Below, piece after piece: positions 10,023-19,400 of a stretch of 64,000 nt of DNA (positions are counted from its first letter, which is position 1; each line of letters opens with the position of its first letter). Both the position numbers and the translations under genes were made by a program. Source of the stretch: Flavobacteriaceae bacterium (GTDB lineage Bacteria > Bacteroidota > Bacteroidia > Flavobacteriales > Flavobacteriaceae); the NCBI GenBank assembly GCA_002707025.1, contig PALG01000023.1, positions 1 to 64,000 of the forward strand, written 5' to 3'. Below the pieces are notes generated by a model. The model had not been told where the DNA came from and ran no database searches. It worked only from the letters and a program-made list of their open reading frames with translations.

Positions 10023-12011
10023 TTACTGAAACAATTTTTCATCTACGAAATTAGGAAGGGTTACCGAGAGTTTTGGGTTTTGCTCCATGGCTCTCTTAAT
10101 CGCAAAAACCGCTTCTTCGTTCCGTGCCCAACTTCGGCGGGCAATTCCGTTATTGACATCCCAGAAAAGCATTGATTCTAACCTAGTTTGAGCTTCCTTA
10201 GTACCATCAAGAACCATACCGAAACCACCATTTATGACCTCTCCCCAACCTACACCGCCGCCATTGTGAATGCTTACCCAAGTGGCCCCTCGGAAACTGT
10301 CGCCAATCACATTGTGAATGGCCATATCGGCTGTAAATCGGCTGCCGTCATAAATATTGGACGTTTCCCGATAAGGGGAGTCGGTTCCGGAAACATCGTG
10401 ATGGTCCCTTCCTAAAATTACAGGGCCTATCTTGCCTGCGGCAATCGCCTTGTTGAATGCGGAAGCAATTTGAACCCTTCCGTCACTGTCTGCATATAGT
10501 ATTCTGGCTTGCGAACCGACCACTAACTTGTTTTCTTGGGCGCCTTTAATCCACTGAATGTTATCGGCCATTTGCTGCTGAATCTCTTCAGGGGAGTTCT
10601 TCATTAATTCTTCCAATACTTCCGCAGCAATTTGATCGGTTTTGGCCAAATCCTCTGCTTTTCCGGAAGCGCATACCCATCGGAAGGGGCCAAATCCATA
10701 ATCGAAACACATGGGGCCCATGATGTCCTGAACGTAACTGGGGTATCGAAACTCTCTTGGTGCGTCTTTATCTTCCGAAAGAATATCGGCTCCTGCTCTG
10801 GATGCTTCCAAGAGGAAGGCATTACCATAGTCAAAAAAATAAGTCCCTTTAGTGGTGTGTTTGTTAATAGCTGCAGCTTGACGGCGTAAACTTTCCTGTA
10901 CTTTTTTCTTAAATGCTGAAGGCTGGTTGGCCATCATCTCATTGGCCGCTTCATACGTCATCCCCACGGGATAATAACCGCCCGCCCAAGGATTGTGCAA
11001 AGAGCTTTGGTCGCTGCCCAAATCGATATGGATGTTTTCTTCATCAAATTTTTCCCAAACGTCCACCACATTGCCATCATAGGCTATCGATACGGTTTCT
11101 TGGTTCGATACTGCACTTCGCACTCTTTCACAAAGTTGTTCCAGATCTGAAATTACTTCGTCTACCCATCCTTGACTATGACGCGTATGGGTGGCTTTTT
11201 TGTTGACCTCGGCACAGACCGTCACACATCCGGCAATATTACCAGCTTTGGGTTGCGCCCCGCTCATGCCCCCTAATCCAGAGGTTACGAATAAACCGCC
11301 TTTGGGGCTTTTGCCAATCTTTCGGAAACCATTTAAAACCGTGATCGTGGTACCGTGTACAATTCCCTGCGGACCAATATACATATAGCTACCCGCAGTC
11401 ATTTGCCCATATTGGGTAACGCCCAAAGCATTAAACTTTTCCCAATCATCGGGTTGCGAGTAGTTAGGGATCATCATTCCGTTGGTCACCACGACTCGTG
11501 GTGCATTGGTATGGGACGGAAATAAGCCCATGGGGTGCCCGCTGTACATCACCAAAGTTTGTTCGTGGGTCATTTCGGCAAGGTACTTCATGGTGAGTCG
11601 GTATTGTGCCCAGTTCTGAAATACGGCACCGTTCCCACCATAGGTAATCAATTCATGCGGGTGTTGCGCAACGGCAGTATCCAAATTGTTCTGAATCATG
11701 AGCATGATAGCTTTGGCTTGCTCACAGGTTCCGGGATATTCTGAAATAGGACGGGCAAAAATAGGATGCTCTGGTCGAAAACGGTACATGTAAATCCTTC
11801 CGTAGGTTTCCAGTTCTTTTTGAAACTCGGGTAGGAGGGTGGCGTGGTGTTTCGGCTCAAAATACCGTAAAGCATTTTGGAGCGCCAATTTCCCTTCGGC
11901 CTTACTTAAAATTTCTTTCCGTTTGGGAGCATGGTTAATGTGAGGGTCGTACTTCTTAGGATTGGGTAAGGTATGGGGAATTCCTTCTAATAGTTCTTCT
12001 TGGAATGTCAT
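10023..12011 (-). CDS. hutU: Urocanate hydratase
   Basis: Converts urocanate to imidazolonepropionate in histidine degradation, with tightly bound NAD. The 662-residue protein is of the longer type (Proteobacterial HutU is near 560). Recognisable blocks are YGGNGAVFQNWAQYRLTMKYL, MYSGHPMGLFPS, SGLGGMSGAQPKAGNIAGC and GVGWGEVINGGFGMVLDG. I chose the ATG at 12011 (MTFQEELLEGIPHTLPNPK) over a longer frame from 12059 because the extra residues overlap the upstream gene and are not family-like. It begins 2 nt after the stop of the DUF5522 gene, which argues for one transcript. No other hut gene is in the window. Confidence 0.96.
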   Translation of the reverse strand: MTFQEELLEGIPHTLPNPKKYDPHINHAPKRKEILSKAEGKLALQNALRYFEPKHHATLLPEFQKELETYGRIYMYRFRPEHPIFARPISEYPGTCEQAKAIMLMIQNNLDTAVAQHPHELITYGGNGAVFQNWAQYRLTMKYLAEMTHEQTLVMYSGHPMGLFPSHTNAPRVVVTNGMMIPNYSQPDDWEKFNALGVTQYGQMTAGSYMYIGPQGIVHGTTITVLNGFRKIGKSPKGGLFVTSGLGGMSGAQPKAGNIAGCVTVCAEVNKKATHTRHSQGWVDEVISDLEQLCERVRSAVSNQETVSIAYDGNVVDVWEKFDEENIHIDLGSDQSSLHNPWAGGYYPVGMTYEAANEMMANQPSAFKKKVQESLRRQAAAINKHTTKGTYFFDYGNAFLLEASRAGADILSEDKDAPREFRYPSYVQDIMGPMCFDYGFGPFRWVCASGKAEDLAKTDQIAAEVLEELMKNSPEEIQQQMADNIQWIKGAQENKLVVGSQARILYADSDGRVQIASAFNKAIAAGKIGPVILGRDHHDVSGTDSPYRETSNIYDGSRFTADMAIHNVIGDSFRGATWVSIHNGGGVGWGEVINGGFGMVLDGTKEAQTRLESMLFWDVNNGIARRSWARNEEAVFAIKRAMEQNPKLSVTLPNFVDEKLFQ

Positions 12012-12013
12012 AA

Positions 12014-12187
12014 TTATTTGGATTGCGAATTTGTCTTTTTGTTGAAACCATAAGGGCAATGTCTACAGCCACTTTCGCAGCAATACCCCCGCTTTAGGTG
12101 GTACTGTTCGGTAAAGCAGCGGTAGCCTTCTGGGGTGAGATAGTAATCGCCTTCTTCCAGTTCCGGTTTTTTCTTAAAAAAGCTCAT
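12014..12187 (-). CDS. Small Cys-rich DUF5522 family protein
   Basis: A 57-residue ORF beginning MSFFKKKPELEEGDYYL and carrying GYRCFTEQYHLKRGYCCESG followed by CRHCPYGF. The four closely spaced Cys and one His suggest a metal site. The sequence matches the DUF5522 family, small proteins common in Bacteroidota with unknown function. Its stop lies 2 nt before the hutU start, so the two are probably co-transcribed. Too short for many gene finders, but codon structure and motif support it. Confidence 0.85.
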   Translation of the reverse strand: MSFFKKKPELEEGDYYLTPEGYRCFTEQYHLKRGYCCESGCRHCPYGFNKKTNSQSK

Positions 12188-12220
12188 ACTACAAAAATAC
12201 CAAATTCTTATCTTGCAGTA

Positions 12221-12547
12221 ATGATCGTTTGGGTAAATCGTTTGTTGCTTCGGAAGAAATTCAGGGGGATGGCCTTGTGGCCTTTTGTATTGGTAAGGGA
12301 GCCTAGTTTAAAGGAGGACGCTGTTTTTCTGAATCATGAAAGTATCCATTTGCGACAACAAGCAGAAATGCTATTGTTATTTTTTTATCTCTGGTATGGA
12401 ATGGAGTTTTTGTGTCGTTGGGTGCAGTACAGAAATAGATACCAAGCGTATAAAAACATTTCTTTTGAAAGGGAAGCCTACAAAAATGAAAAAGACCTTC
12501 ACTATAGAAAGCAAAGGTCTTTTTGGAATTTTGTAAAGTATCTTTAG
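12221..12547 (+). CDS. Conserved hypothetical protein with HExxH-like motif
   Basis: 108-residue protein, starting at the ATG at 12221 (MIVWVNRLLLRKKFRG); the frame upstream overlaps the divergent DUF5522 gene and is not convincing. It holds NHESIHLRQQAEML, an HExxH-like zinc motif, followed by a hydrophobic helix (LLFFYLWYGMEFLCRW) and FEREAYKNEKDL. The layout, with a distant Glu after HExxH, resembles small membrane-linked metallopeptidase-like proteins of Bacteroidota. Function not known. Its stop codon overlaps that of the convergent gene at 12544. Confidence 0.75.
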   Translation: MIVWVNRLLLRKKFRGMALWPFVLVREPSLKEDAVFLNHESIHLRQQAEMLLLFFYLWYGMEFLCRWVQYRNRYQAYKNISFEREAYKNEKDLHYRKQRSFWNFVKYL

Positions 12548-14985
12548 TTTTTTACGTTAGCAGAAACCGAAGGACGGATATCGTCCAACTTCACTTCTTT
12601 GGATTTTTCCTCCTTCATGGCTTTACTTTTAATGGGGCCAGGTCCTTCTGGCAATCGAATTCCCACGTGCTTAGAGGCAATAGTTCCGTCTGCATTTATA
12701 CGGTCGGCTCGCGTTGCCACGATTTGCCATGAAAAAGAAGCATTGCTGGTGCCACCTTGTAATTCTTTTACGGTAAAACCATCGGCAGACTTATTGGTCA
12801 CATAAATACCGTTACATTCTCCTTCTAGTGTAACATAAACTTTTAAAGGGTTGTTCTTGTCTACATAAATATTCCTTTTAAGAATAGGATCTAAATTAAT
12901 CCTTGCTTGCCCATTTACTAATTGACCTACGCCAAAATCCTGAAATAAAATTTCCGGAGCCTCTGGGGCAAACATGACCCTTGGGGTGTTGTTTTGGTCA
13001 TTAATTAAGGTAGAAACACTTCCAGTTCCAATAATTTTATAATCCTGTCCTCCAAAGCTTACTCCGTCTCCATTGGAATTGGTTCGGTAACGCATGCCTA
13101 CATAGGCATACGAAGGGGTTCCCGAGCCTTCGCTCCCGCCACTAAAATAGCCTCCATAATAACTATCCCTGCTACTGGAAGTTCCGGGAGGTCGAACGTT
13201 ATTAAAACCAGCTAAAATAGCACTAGCTCTTGTAGCGCCGTTTCCAGTGGTGGTGGTGATATCATTGTCGGCATCCAACTGGAATCGTGCTCCAGCATTT
13301 CCGTAGTTAGAAGAGCTTACCCCTCCATTACCGGCATATCCATAGACCCCTAACACATCACCCGATCCACCTACGCCCGAGCCGTCTGGATCATATACAA
13401 TGGAAGTTCTGCCATTTCCAGTTCCAATAATACCTGTTCCGGTAGTTTCATTGGCAATTCCAGCACCTCCAAAATTGGTTCCATTAAAGGTTCCACCAGT
13501 GGTAGCATAGTAACTTAAACTTGCGCCATTTCCAGAGGCTAAAAGCCCAACACTGTTGCTCGTATTCGCATTGTACATGATGGAATTAATCACATAATTG
13601 TCGTTATGGGCTAGGAAAGCCCTTCCAGCACCTCCGTTGGCCGAGAGGTTTTCGGCGCGAACGCCATATCCAAGACCATTACCATGGCCAACAATGGCGT
13701 TTCCATCGGTTGCGGTAGCCTGTACTTCCAATTGATAACCCGCTGTGCTTGCGGTGGCACCAAGGCCTATGTTTACTTGTCCGTCGTCTTCAATTTCCAT
13801 ACGTTCGGTACCATTGGTTCTAAACACTACCCCAACATTGTCTGCCGTTCCTAGGTAGTTGCTTGTAGTATTGGTTCCTGTATTTCCGGTAAGCGTCCAG
13901 TCTAAACCTCCTGGGGAACCTGCAAAAGCCACCCATCTAGCGCCATTCCAAAAATACAATCCTGGAGCAACATTATTAGGAGCAGTTCCAGCGGTAGCCG
14001 TATTGTAAACACACGTACCCGCCAATAAGCTTCCTCCTTGAGGATTTACTACAGGGGCTTCCGTAAGCGTTGAAGTTAAAGCAACCCGAGGAGGAATCAT
14101 TCCCATAGTGCTGGAGCTTAAATCCAGTAACCCATTGGGAGTGTTTGTTCCTACCCCTACAATATTATTTGATCCATCTACGTAAATCATATTTGCTTGT
14201 CCGCTCGTTTCCACACGGAAATCAGTATCGGTTCCACCATCATTAAAAACGACCTCCGAGTTCGCTCCACTTTCATTGAATTCGACCATTTCACGACCTC
14301 CGGCAGAGATGTTAAGTCTGTCGGCAGTGCTTCTCCAAATTCCCAAGTCGGTATCATTGTTCCAAGAGTAAAAAGGATTGCCATTGGCTCCATTGGCCAT
14401 GGCGTGTACCTGATTGGCATTTGGGATACGGAAACGTTCGGTTCCATTGGTTACAAATCCCAATTCATCGGCACCCGAACTATAAAATCCTTTGTCGGTA
14501 TCTCCGGCCCAGGCAAATAGCGGGGTAGCGGCGCTCCCTAATTGTGTAGCTAGGATTCTACCATCACTGGTTACACGAAATCTTTCGTTACTATTGGTGG
14601 CCACTACAAGGTCTTGGGCATCATTTGTTCCAACGAAATGTTGTCCTGCCCCTGTTCCAGGAGTGGTGCCATTGTTTCCTTCTAGTTTCCAGTCCCTTCC
14701 ACCATCGATAGCAACCCATACGGTTCCATCCCAGTAGAAAAATCCTGGTCCAGTAGTAGTGTTTGTGTTATATACCAAAAGACTTTCCGTACTGCCACCC
14801 GTAATGGGGGCAATCGTGGCTAAATTGGCTATGTTAACACGGGGGATTAAAACTCCTTTGTCGCTACTCTCCACATCCAAGATACTTCCTGCGGAGGGAC
14901 TGGTAGTGTTAATTCCTACTTGGGCATTTACAAAACCAAAGCAGCACACTGTCACAATAAAAAAAGCAAAGTAGTTTGACTTCAT
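12544..14985 (-). CDS. Large secreted surface protein, paralogue A
   Basis: Secreted protein of 813 residues with signal peptide MKSNYFAFFIVTVCCFGFVNA. The N-terminal module (VGINTTSPSAGSILDVES ... GVLIPRVNIANLATIAPI ... FFYWDGTVWVAI) and the repeated strand motif GTERMEIEDDGQVNIG, or similar (NERFRVTSDGRI, TERFRIPNANQV), resemble the tail-fibre-like beta modules of flavobacterial adhesin-type proteins. The C-terminal 150 residues (MFAPEAPEILFQDFG, GQARINLDPILKRNIYV, GTSNASFSWQIVA) are shared with the paralogue at 15188. No standard T9SS sorting domain is seen. Very rich in Asn, Gly and Thr. Probable role in surface adhesion, by analogy only. Confidence 0.8.
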   Translation of the reverse strand: MKSNYFAFFIVTVCCFGFVNAQVGINTTSPSAGSILDVESSDKGVLIPRVNIANLATIAPITGGSTESLLVYNTNTTTGPGFFYWDGTVWVAIDGGRDWKLEGNNGTTPGTGAGQHFVGTNDAQDLVVATNSNERFRVTSDGRILATQLGSAATPLFAWAGDTDKGFYSSGADELGFVTNGTERFRIPNANQVHAMANGANGNPFYSWNNDTDLGIWRSTADRLNISAGGREMVEFNESGANSEVVFNDGGTDTDFRVETSGQANMIYVDGSNNIVGVGTNTPNGLLDLSSSTMGMIPPRVALTSTLTEAPVVNPQGGSLLAGTCVYNTATAGTAPNNVAPGLYFWNGARWVAFAGSPGGLDWTLTGNTGTNTTSNYLGTADNVGVVFRTNGTERMEIEDDGQVNIGLGATASTAGYQLEVQATATDGNAIVGHGNGLGYGVRAENLSANGGAGRAFLAHNDNYVINSIMYNANTSNSVGLLASGNGASLSYYATTGGTFNGTNFGGAGIANETTGTGIIGTGNGRTSIVYDPDGSGVGGSGDVLGVYGYAGNGGVSSSNYGNAGARFQLDADNDITTTTGNGATRASAILAGFNNVRPPGTSSSRDSYYGGYFSGGSEGSGTPSYAYVGMRYRTNSNGDGVSFGGQDYKIIGTGSVSTLINDQNNTPRVMFAPEAPEILFQDFGVGQLVNGQARINLDPILKRNIYVDKNNPLKVYVTLEGECNGIYVTNKSADGFTVKELQGGTSNASFSWQIVATRADRINADGTIASKHVGIRLPEGPGPIKSKAMKEEKSKEVKLDDIRPSVSANVKN

Positions 14986-15126
14986 AGCTGAAATTGTTAA
15001 AAAATGTTAATTCGATTTGAGTCAGCAATCTTACGCGTTTTTTAGTTAAAAGGAAAATAAATTCGATGAAATGCACACAAAATGAATATATTAAGAATAT
15101 TCTTACAAATAAGTTAAATAAAAACT

Positions 15127-15161
15127 AAAAGTAGGATCCAGAAATTCTGGATCCTACTTTT
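15127..15161 (-). terminator. Strong terminator after paralogue B
   Basis: Perfect 17-bp inverted repeat (AAAAGTAGGATCCAGAA and its complement) separated by one base, so the effective loop is a few bases. A/T runs on both ends make it potentially bidirectional. It would stop transcription from 15188-17353 before paralogue A. Confidence 0.92.
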
Positions 15162-15187
15162 TCAGATGAAATCAAAATGTTTTTTTC

Positions 15188-17353
15188 TCAATCGTTGGTA
15201 ACGATAATTGAGGGTTTGGGGTCTAGCTTTTGGAGTTCATGTGTACTATTATTTTGTGGAGCCATAGAGCGAGGGGCGTCTGGAAACCTTAAATCTGCAT
15301 AAAGAGAGTTTTCTTCTGCAGTTCTTCCTACTTCATCTTTACGGTTGGCAACAATGTGCCATGAAAATGGGACATTGGAGTTTCCATATTGTAATTCGGT
15401 TACTTTAAATCCTTGAGCGGTTTTTTGGGTTACGAAAACACCATTGCAATTTCCTTCCAGTTGAATAAAAACTTTTAAGGGATGTTTCTCATCCACTTGA
15501 ATGTTATTGGAGAAATCGGGGTCTATGGCAATGTACGCCTCTCCATTAACTAATTTTCCTGTTCCGTAGTCTTCAAAAAGCACTTCAGGTGCTTCCGGGG
15601 CGAACATGACTTTCTTATTCCCGTCCACTCCATTGACGATGGTGGAAACATTTCCGTTTCCAATGATCTTGTAATTGGTGCCGCCATAACGAGCTCCTGC
15701 GTATGCGTAGGAAGAATTACTGCTAGATCCACCGCTGTAAAAATAACCGCCATAATACATACTGCTACCTCCCACCTGACTATTATTGGTAAAACCTGCT
15801 AGTTGCGCTCTGGGATCTCTTGCATCTGCATTGATGGCATCTCCTGTATAATTGGATTGAAACCTGGCGGCTTCCATTTCACCTACAGATGTAATAGGCC
15901 CTTCACTCATGGCATATAAAGCTAAATCGGTAGCATTGGAGTTCACCCCAACATTAAGAATTTCACTGGAAGAAATAGACGTAGTGCTTCCAGAAACAGC
16001 TCTAATTCCCATATTGGAATCTGAGCTAACTTGCTGGTCGGCTACCGCTAAAACTCCATTGGCACGGTTGTTTCCGCCTCCCCAACCAATAACGCCTCCA
16101 ATTAAGTAAGCCCCACCTGTATAGTCTGTTGTGGCAAAAATTCCATGGTTGTTGGCAGAAGAAGTAAACATGCCCAGTCCCGTTCCAGTGTCTGTAGCAT
16201 ACACGGCTACTCCCGTAGAAGATGTTTCAGAAACAATTCCATACGGTTGTGCGGCATTGCTCACCCTAAGTCCGGTATCGGTGTAAGGATTATTTCCAAT
16301 TCCGACCGTTCCCGCTGCATCAATTCGCATTCTTTGTGAATCGTTTGTTCTGAAGTTAAGGGAGACATTGTCTGTTGTTCCAATAAAATTGGTAGCACTA
16401 TTGGTCCCTGCATTTCCTTCCAAAGACCAATCCCGTCCTCCGGTTCCTCCCATGGCAATCCATTGTCCACTATCCCAATAGTAGAAACCAGGAAGTACTT
16501 CCGTGCTTCCGCTACTAGCATTTGCCGTATTATAAACTAAAAGGCCGTTTGCTGGAGAAGTGACGGGTGTGGCAGCTGCGGTAGAGGTTAAAGCCACACG
16601 GTTAATTAAAATCCCCCGGTTGGAGTCGTTTAATTCCAATTGAGCACTATTGTCTGGCGCGTTGGTGCCCAAACCTATATTATCTCTAGCAGCATCTACG
16701 AAGAGAGCGTTGTTATCTCCAGTGGTGGCAATCCGAAAATTGATATCGTTTCCAGGGTTGTTTGCCACAATTTCTGAATTGGTTAGGTTGAAACGCTCCG
16801 TTCCATTGGTTGCAATACCGAAACCATCACTTCCAGAACTATAAAAACCTTTGTCGGAATCGCCAGTCCATGCAAATAAGGGATTGCTTGCCGATCCTGA
16901 AGCGCCTGCTTGCATGCGGCCATCGCTTAAGAAACGGTATCTCTCGGTGCCATTCGTAGCAATAATAAAATCCTGTGCATCGCTGGTTCCCAAGTAGTTT
17001 TGTCCGGCTCCAGTTCCTGGGGTAGTTCCCGAATTTCCACTTCTTTTCCAGTCGTCACTAGAAATGGCTATCCATTGAGAGCCACTCCAATAGTAAAATC
17101 CTTTTCCTGTGGTAGTATTTGTATTATAGACAATCAAGCTTTCAGTACCGCCTCCAGTAATTGGGGCAATGGTGGCTAGATTGGCAATGTTTACCCTAGG
17201 GACCAACATTCCTTTGTCCGAACTGGAAACATCAAGCATGGATCCGGGTTGGGGAGAGGTGGTGTTGATTCCTACTTGGGCATTGGTAATTACGGGGGCA
17301 AAAGTGCTTAGCAGAAATAAGACACTTACGAACATAAGTAGTTTTGTTTTCAT
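15188..17353 (-). CDS. Large secreted surface protein, paralogue B
   Basis: 721-residue secreted protein with signal peptide MKTKLLMFVSVLFLLSTFAPVITNA. It shares with paralogue A the N-terminal module (VGINTTSPQPGSMLDV, GMLVPRVNIANLATIAP), the GTERYRFLSDGRMQAG-type repeats, FAWTGDSDKGFYSSGSDGFG, and the C-terminal block (VMFAPEAPEVLFEDYG, NVPFSWHIVANRKDE). The central region differs. Tandem same-strand paralogues with a terminator between them suggest an old duplication and separate expression. No sorting domain is recognised; function unknown, probably surface exposed. Confidence 0.8.
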   Translation of the reverse strand: MKTKLLMFVSVLFLLSTFAPVITNAQVGINTTSPQPGSMLDVSSSDKGMLVPRVNIANLATIAPITGGGTESLIVYNTNTTTGKGFYYWSGSQWIAISSDDWKRSGNSGTTPGTGAGQNYLGTSDAQDFIIATNGTERYRFLSDGRMQAGASGSASNPLFAWTGDSDKGFYSSGSDGFGIATNGTERFNLTNSEIVANNPGNDINFRIATTGDNNALFVDAARDNIGLGTNAPDNSAQLELNDSNRGILINRVALTSTAAATPVTSPANGLLVYNTANASSGSTEVLPGFYYWDSGQWIAMGGTGGRDWSLEGNAGTNSATNFIGTTDNVSLNFRTNDSQRMRIDAAGTVGIGNNPYTDTGLRVSNAAQPYGIVSETSSTGVAVYATDTGTGLGMFTSSANNHGIFATTDYTGGAYLIGGVIGWGGGNNRANGVLAVADQQVSSDSNMGIRAVSGSTTSISSSEILNVGVNSNATDLALYAMSEGPITSVGEMEAARFQSNYTGDAINADARDPRAQLAGFTNNSQVGGSSMYYGGYFYSGGSSSNSSYAYAGARYGGTNYKIIGNGNVSTIVNGVDGNKKVMFAPEAPEVLFEDYGTGKLVNGEAYIAIDPDFSNNIQVDEKHPLKVFIQLEGNCNGVFVTQKTAQGFKVTELQYGNSNVPFSWHIVANRKDEVGRTAEENSLYADLRFPDAPRSMAPQNNSTHELQKLDPKPSIIVTND

Positions 17354-17611
17354 ACACGATTGTTTTAAGAAATCTAAACAATATTATAAATAATTACCGA
17401 CCAAATGCAAATAATATCGATGAAATACCAATTTATTTAACTTATTGAAAATTTATCCTTAAAAAAATTAAGATGAATAATGAGGAAAATTTTGATAATC
17501 CTTTATTTTAAATGGACTTAAGTAGCTGATTATTAAATATTTTATTACGAAATTGCGTTTCTATTCAGAATTATTTAATAAAATACAAAACGCTGAAAAT
17601 CAATTTATTTT
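17354..17611. other. AT-rich divergent intergenic region
   Basis: 258 nt without a supportable gene between divergent 15188-17353 and 17612-18547. Very AT-rich; it should hold both promoters, but I cannot assign one with confidence. Confidence 0.6.
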
Positions 17612-18547
17612 GTGAAAAATAGCTCGTTGAGTTTCCATAAAAAGATCGTTCCCGTTCAAAAAATAGAGGTAAATGTCCTAAAAAATGCAAAAATTGACCT
17701 CTGGATGGTACGTGAAGATATGCTCCATCCTAAAGTTTCAGGAAATAAATTTCGCAAACTAAAGTATAATATCCTTGAAGCTAAAAAGCAGAACGCTACT
17801 ACTTTATTAAGCTTTGGCGGTGCTTTTTCCAATCATATTGCGGCTTTGGCTGCCGCAGGAAAGGAATTGGGATTGAAAACTATAGGGGTCATTCGAGGGG
17901 AGGAGCTTGCGCATTCCTGGCAAGGAAATCCAACCTTGGCTTTTGCAGACTCATGTGGTATGCAATTGTACTTTGTCTCTAGGGCGAATTATAGAAAAAA
18001 GGAAGAGAAGGCTTTTTTACAACAATTGCAGCAACAGTTTGGGGAGTTTTACTTGCTTCCTGAAGGAGGTACCAATCAACTTGCCATAAAAGGATGTGCC
18101 GAAATCCTGCAAAATGTGACAATGGATTTTGACTATTGTTGCGTGCCTGTGGGAACAGGAGGGACCATGGCTGGTTTGGTTCAATCGGTAAAGAGCCATC
18201 AAAAAGTCCTAGGATTTTCTGTATTGAAAGGTACTTTTCAGCATAAACTAGTGGAAAAAAATGCACTTTACGATAACTTCGTGATTACCGATAAATATGC
18301 TTTTGAAGGCTATGGCAAAATAGATGGAACATTAGTACGTTTTATTAATAATTTTAAAAAAGAAACCGGGATTCCGCTAGATCCTATCTATACAGGAAAG
18401 ATGATGTATGGTATTTTTGAAATGGTGCGGCATGGTGAAATAAAGGAAAATAGCCGTATTTTAGCCATTCATACAGGAGGGCTTCAAGGGATTGAAGGAA
18501 TGAACCAAAGACTTATGAAAAAAAACCTACCACAAATTGAATTATAA
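17612..18547 (+). CDS. ACC deaminase / D-cysteine desulfhydrase family enzyme
   Basis: PLP-dependent fold-type II enzyme of 311 residues. The Lys motif [11 protein letters not shown] (near residue 45) and [19 protein letters not shown] match the 1-aminocyclopropane-1-carboxylate deaminase/D-cysteine desulfhydrase family. [11 protein letters not shown] is the phosphate-binding loop. Substrate cannot be told from sequence; in bacteria without plant association, D-cysteine or another D-amino acid is more likely. The start is a GTG, since no ATG precedes the conserved VPVQKIEV segment. The next gene begins 1 nt after its stop, so the two are probably co-transcribed. Confidence 0.88.
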   Translation: MKNSSLSFHKKIVPVQKIEVNVLKNAKIDLWMVREDMLHPKVSGNKFRKLKYNILEAKKQNATTLLSFGGAFSNHIAALAAAGKELGLKTIGVIRGEELAHSWQGNPTLAFADSCGMQLYFVSRANYRKKEEKAFLQQLQQQFGEFYLLPEGGTNQLAIKGCAEILQNVTMDFDYCCVPVGTGGTMAGLVQSVKSHQKVLGFSVLKGTFQHKLVEKNALYDNFVITDKYAFEGYGKIDGTLVRFINNFKKETGIPLDPIYTGKMMYGIFEMVRHGEIKENSRILAIHTGGLQGIEGMNQRLMKKNLPQIEL

Positions 18548-18548
18548 T

Positions 18549-19391
18549 ATGTTAGGAAGAATTATTGCGATTTTTTGTATTGGATTGTTGCTTTTTGGAT
18601 GTAAATCCAAGAAAAAAGTAGTAGAAAGAAAAAAAAGGCCCAGAACCGAAAGGGTGATTATTTCTGAAAAGCCAAAAACACCCACCGAAAAACTACCTTC
18701 CAAAACCGATGAAAGTAAAATAGAGGAGCTGCCCAGGAATGCTTCCTATGCCGAAATTTTAAATGCTTACATCGATACCTATGCAGATATTGCCCAGGCC
18801 GAAATGCTTCAGTATGGAATCCCCGCAAGTATTACCCTGGCCCAGGGTATTCTGGAAAGCGGTGCAGGGCGAGGAGAGCTTACCCAAAAAGCAAATAATC
18901 ACTTCGGAATTAAATGCCATACCTCTTGGACGGGAGAGCGGGTGTATCATGACGACGATGAAAAAGGAGAGTGTTTCAGAAAATACAAGGATCCCAAGTA
19001 TTCTTTTCGAGACCACTCTTTGTTCTTAACAGAACGAAGCCGTTATCAAGCGCTTTTCAAATTAGACAAAGATGACTATAAAGGATGGGCTAAAGGCCTT
19101 AAAAAAGCAGGGTATGCTACCGATCCCCGATACCCCGATAAGTTGATCAATATTATTGAAAAGAACCGTTTGGATCGTTTTGATAGGGAGGTATTGGGTG
19201 GAAAGGCAAGGATGCTCGATTCCGACGATACCAAAATTAAAACCTACACGGTAGAAAAAGGGGATACACTTTACAGTATCTCTAGACGCTTCAACATGAC
19301 GGTCGAAACGTTAAAAGAGTATAATGGACTTGAATCCAATGCTATTTCTATAGGGCAAGTGTTATATTTGCACCCAGTAAAAAACCGTTAA
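18549..19391 (+). CDS. LysM-containing glucosaminidase lipoprotein
   Basis: Peptidoglycan hydrolase of 280 residues. The lipoprotein signal ends [12 protein letters not shown] Lys-rich linker leads to a GH73-type glucosaminidase domain ([20 protein letters not shown] with the catalytic Glu, [25 protein letters not shown]). A C-terminal LysM repeat ([19 protein letters not shown]) binds glycan. I chose the ATG at 18549 over an upstream TTG at 18537 because it starts directly before the signal sequence and avoids overlap. It lies between the desulfhydrase-like gene and hemL on one strand; spacing is 9 nt to hemL. Confidence 0.92.
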   Translation: MLGRIIAIFCIGLLLFGCKSKKKVVERKKRPRTERVIISEKPKTPTEKLPSKTDESKIEELPRNASYAEILNAYIDTYADIAQAEMLQYGIPASITLAQGILESGAGRGELTQKANNHFGIKCHTSWTGERVYHDDDEKGECFRKYKDPKYSFRDHSLFLTERSRYQALFKLDKDDYKGWAKGLKKAGYATDPRYPDKLINIIEKNRLDRFDREVLGGKARMLDSDDTKIKTYTVEKGDTLYSISRRFNMTVETLKEYNGLESNAISIGQVLYLHPVKNR

Positions 19392-19400
19392 CAAATCCAG

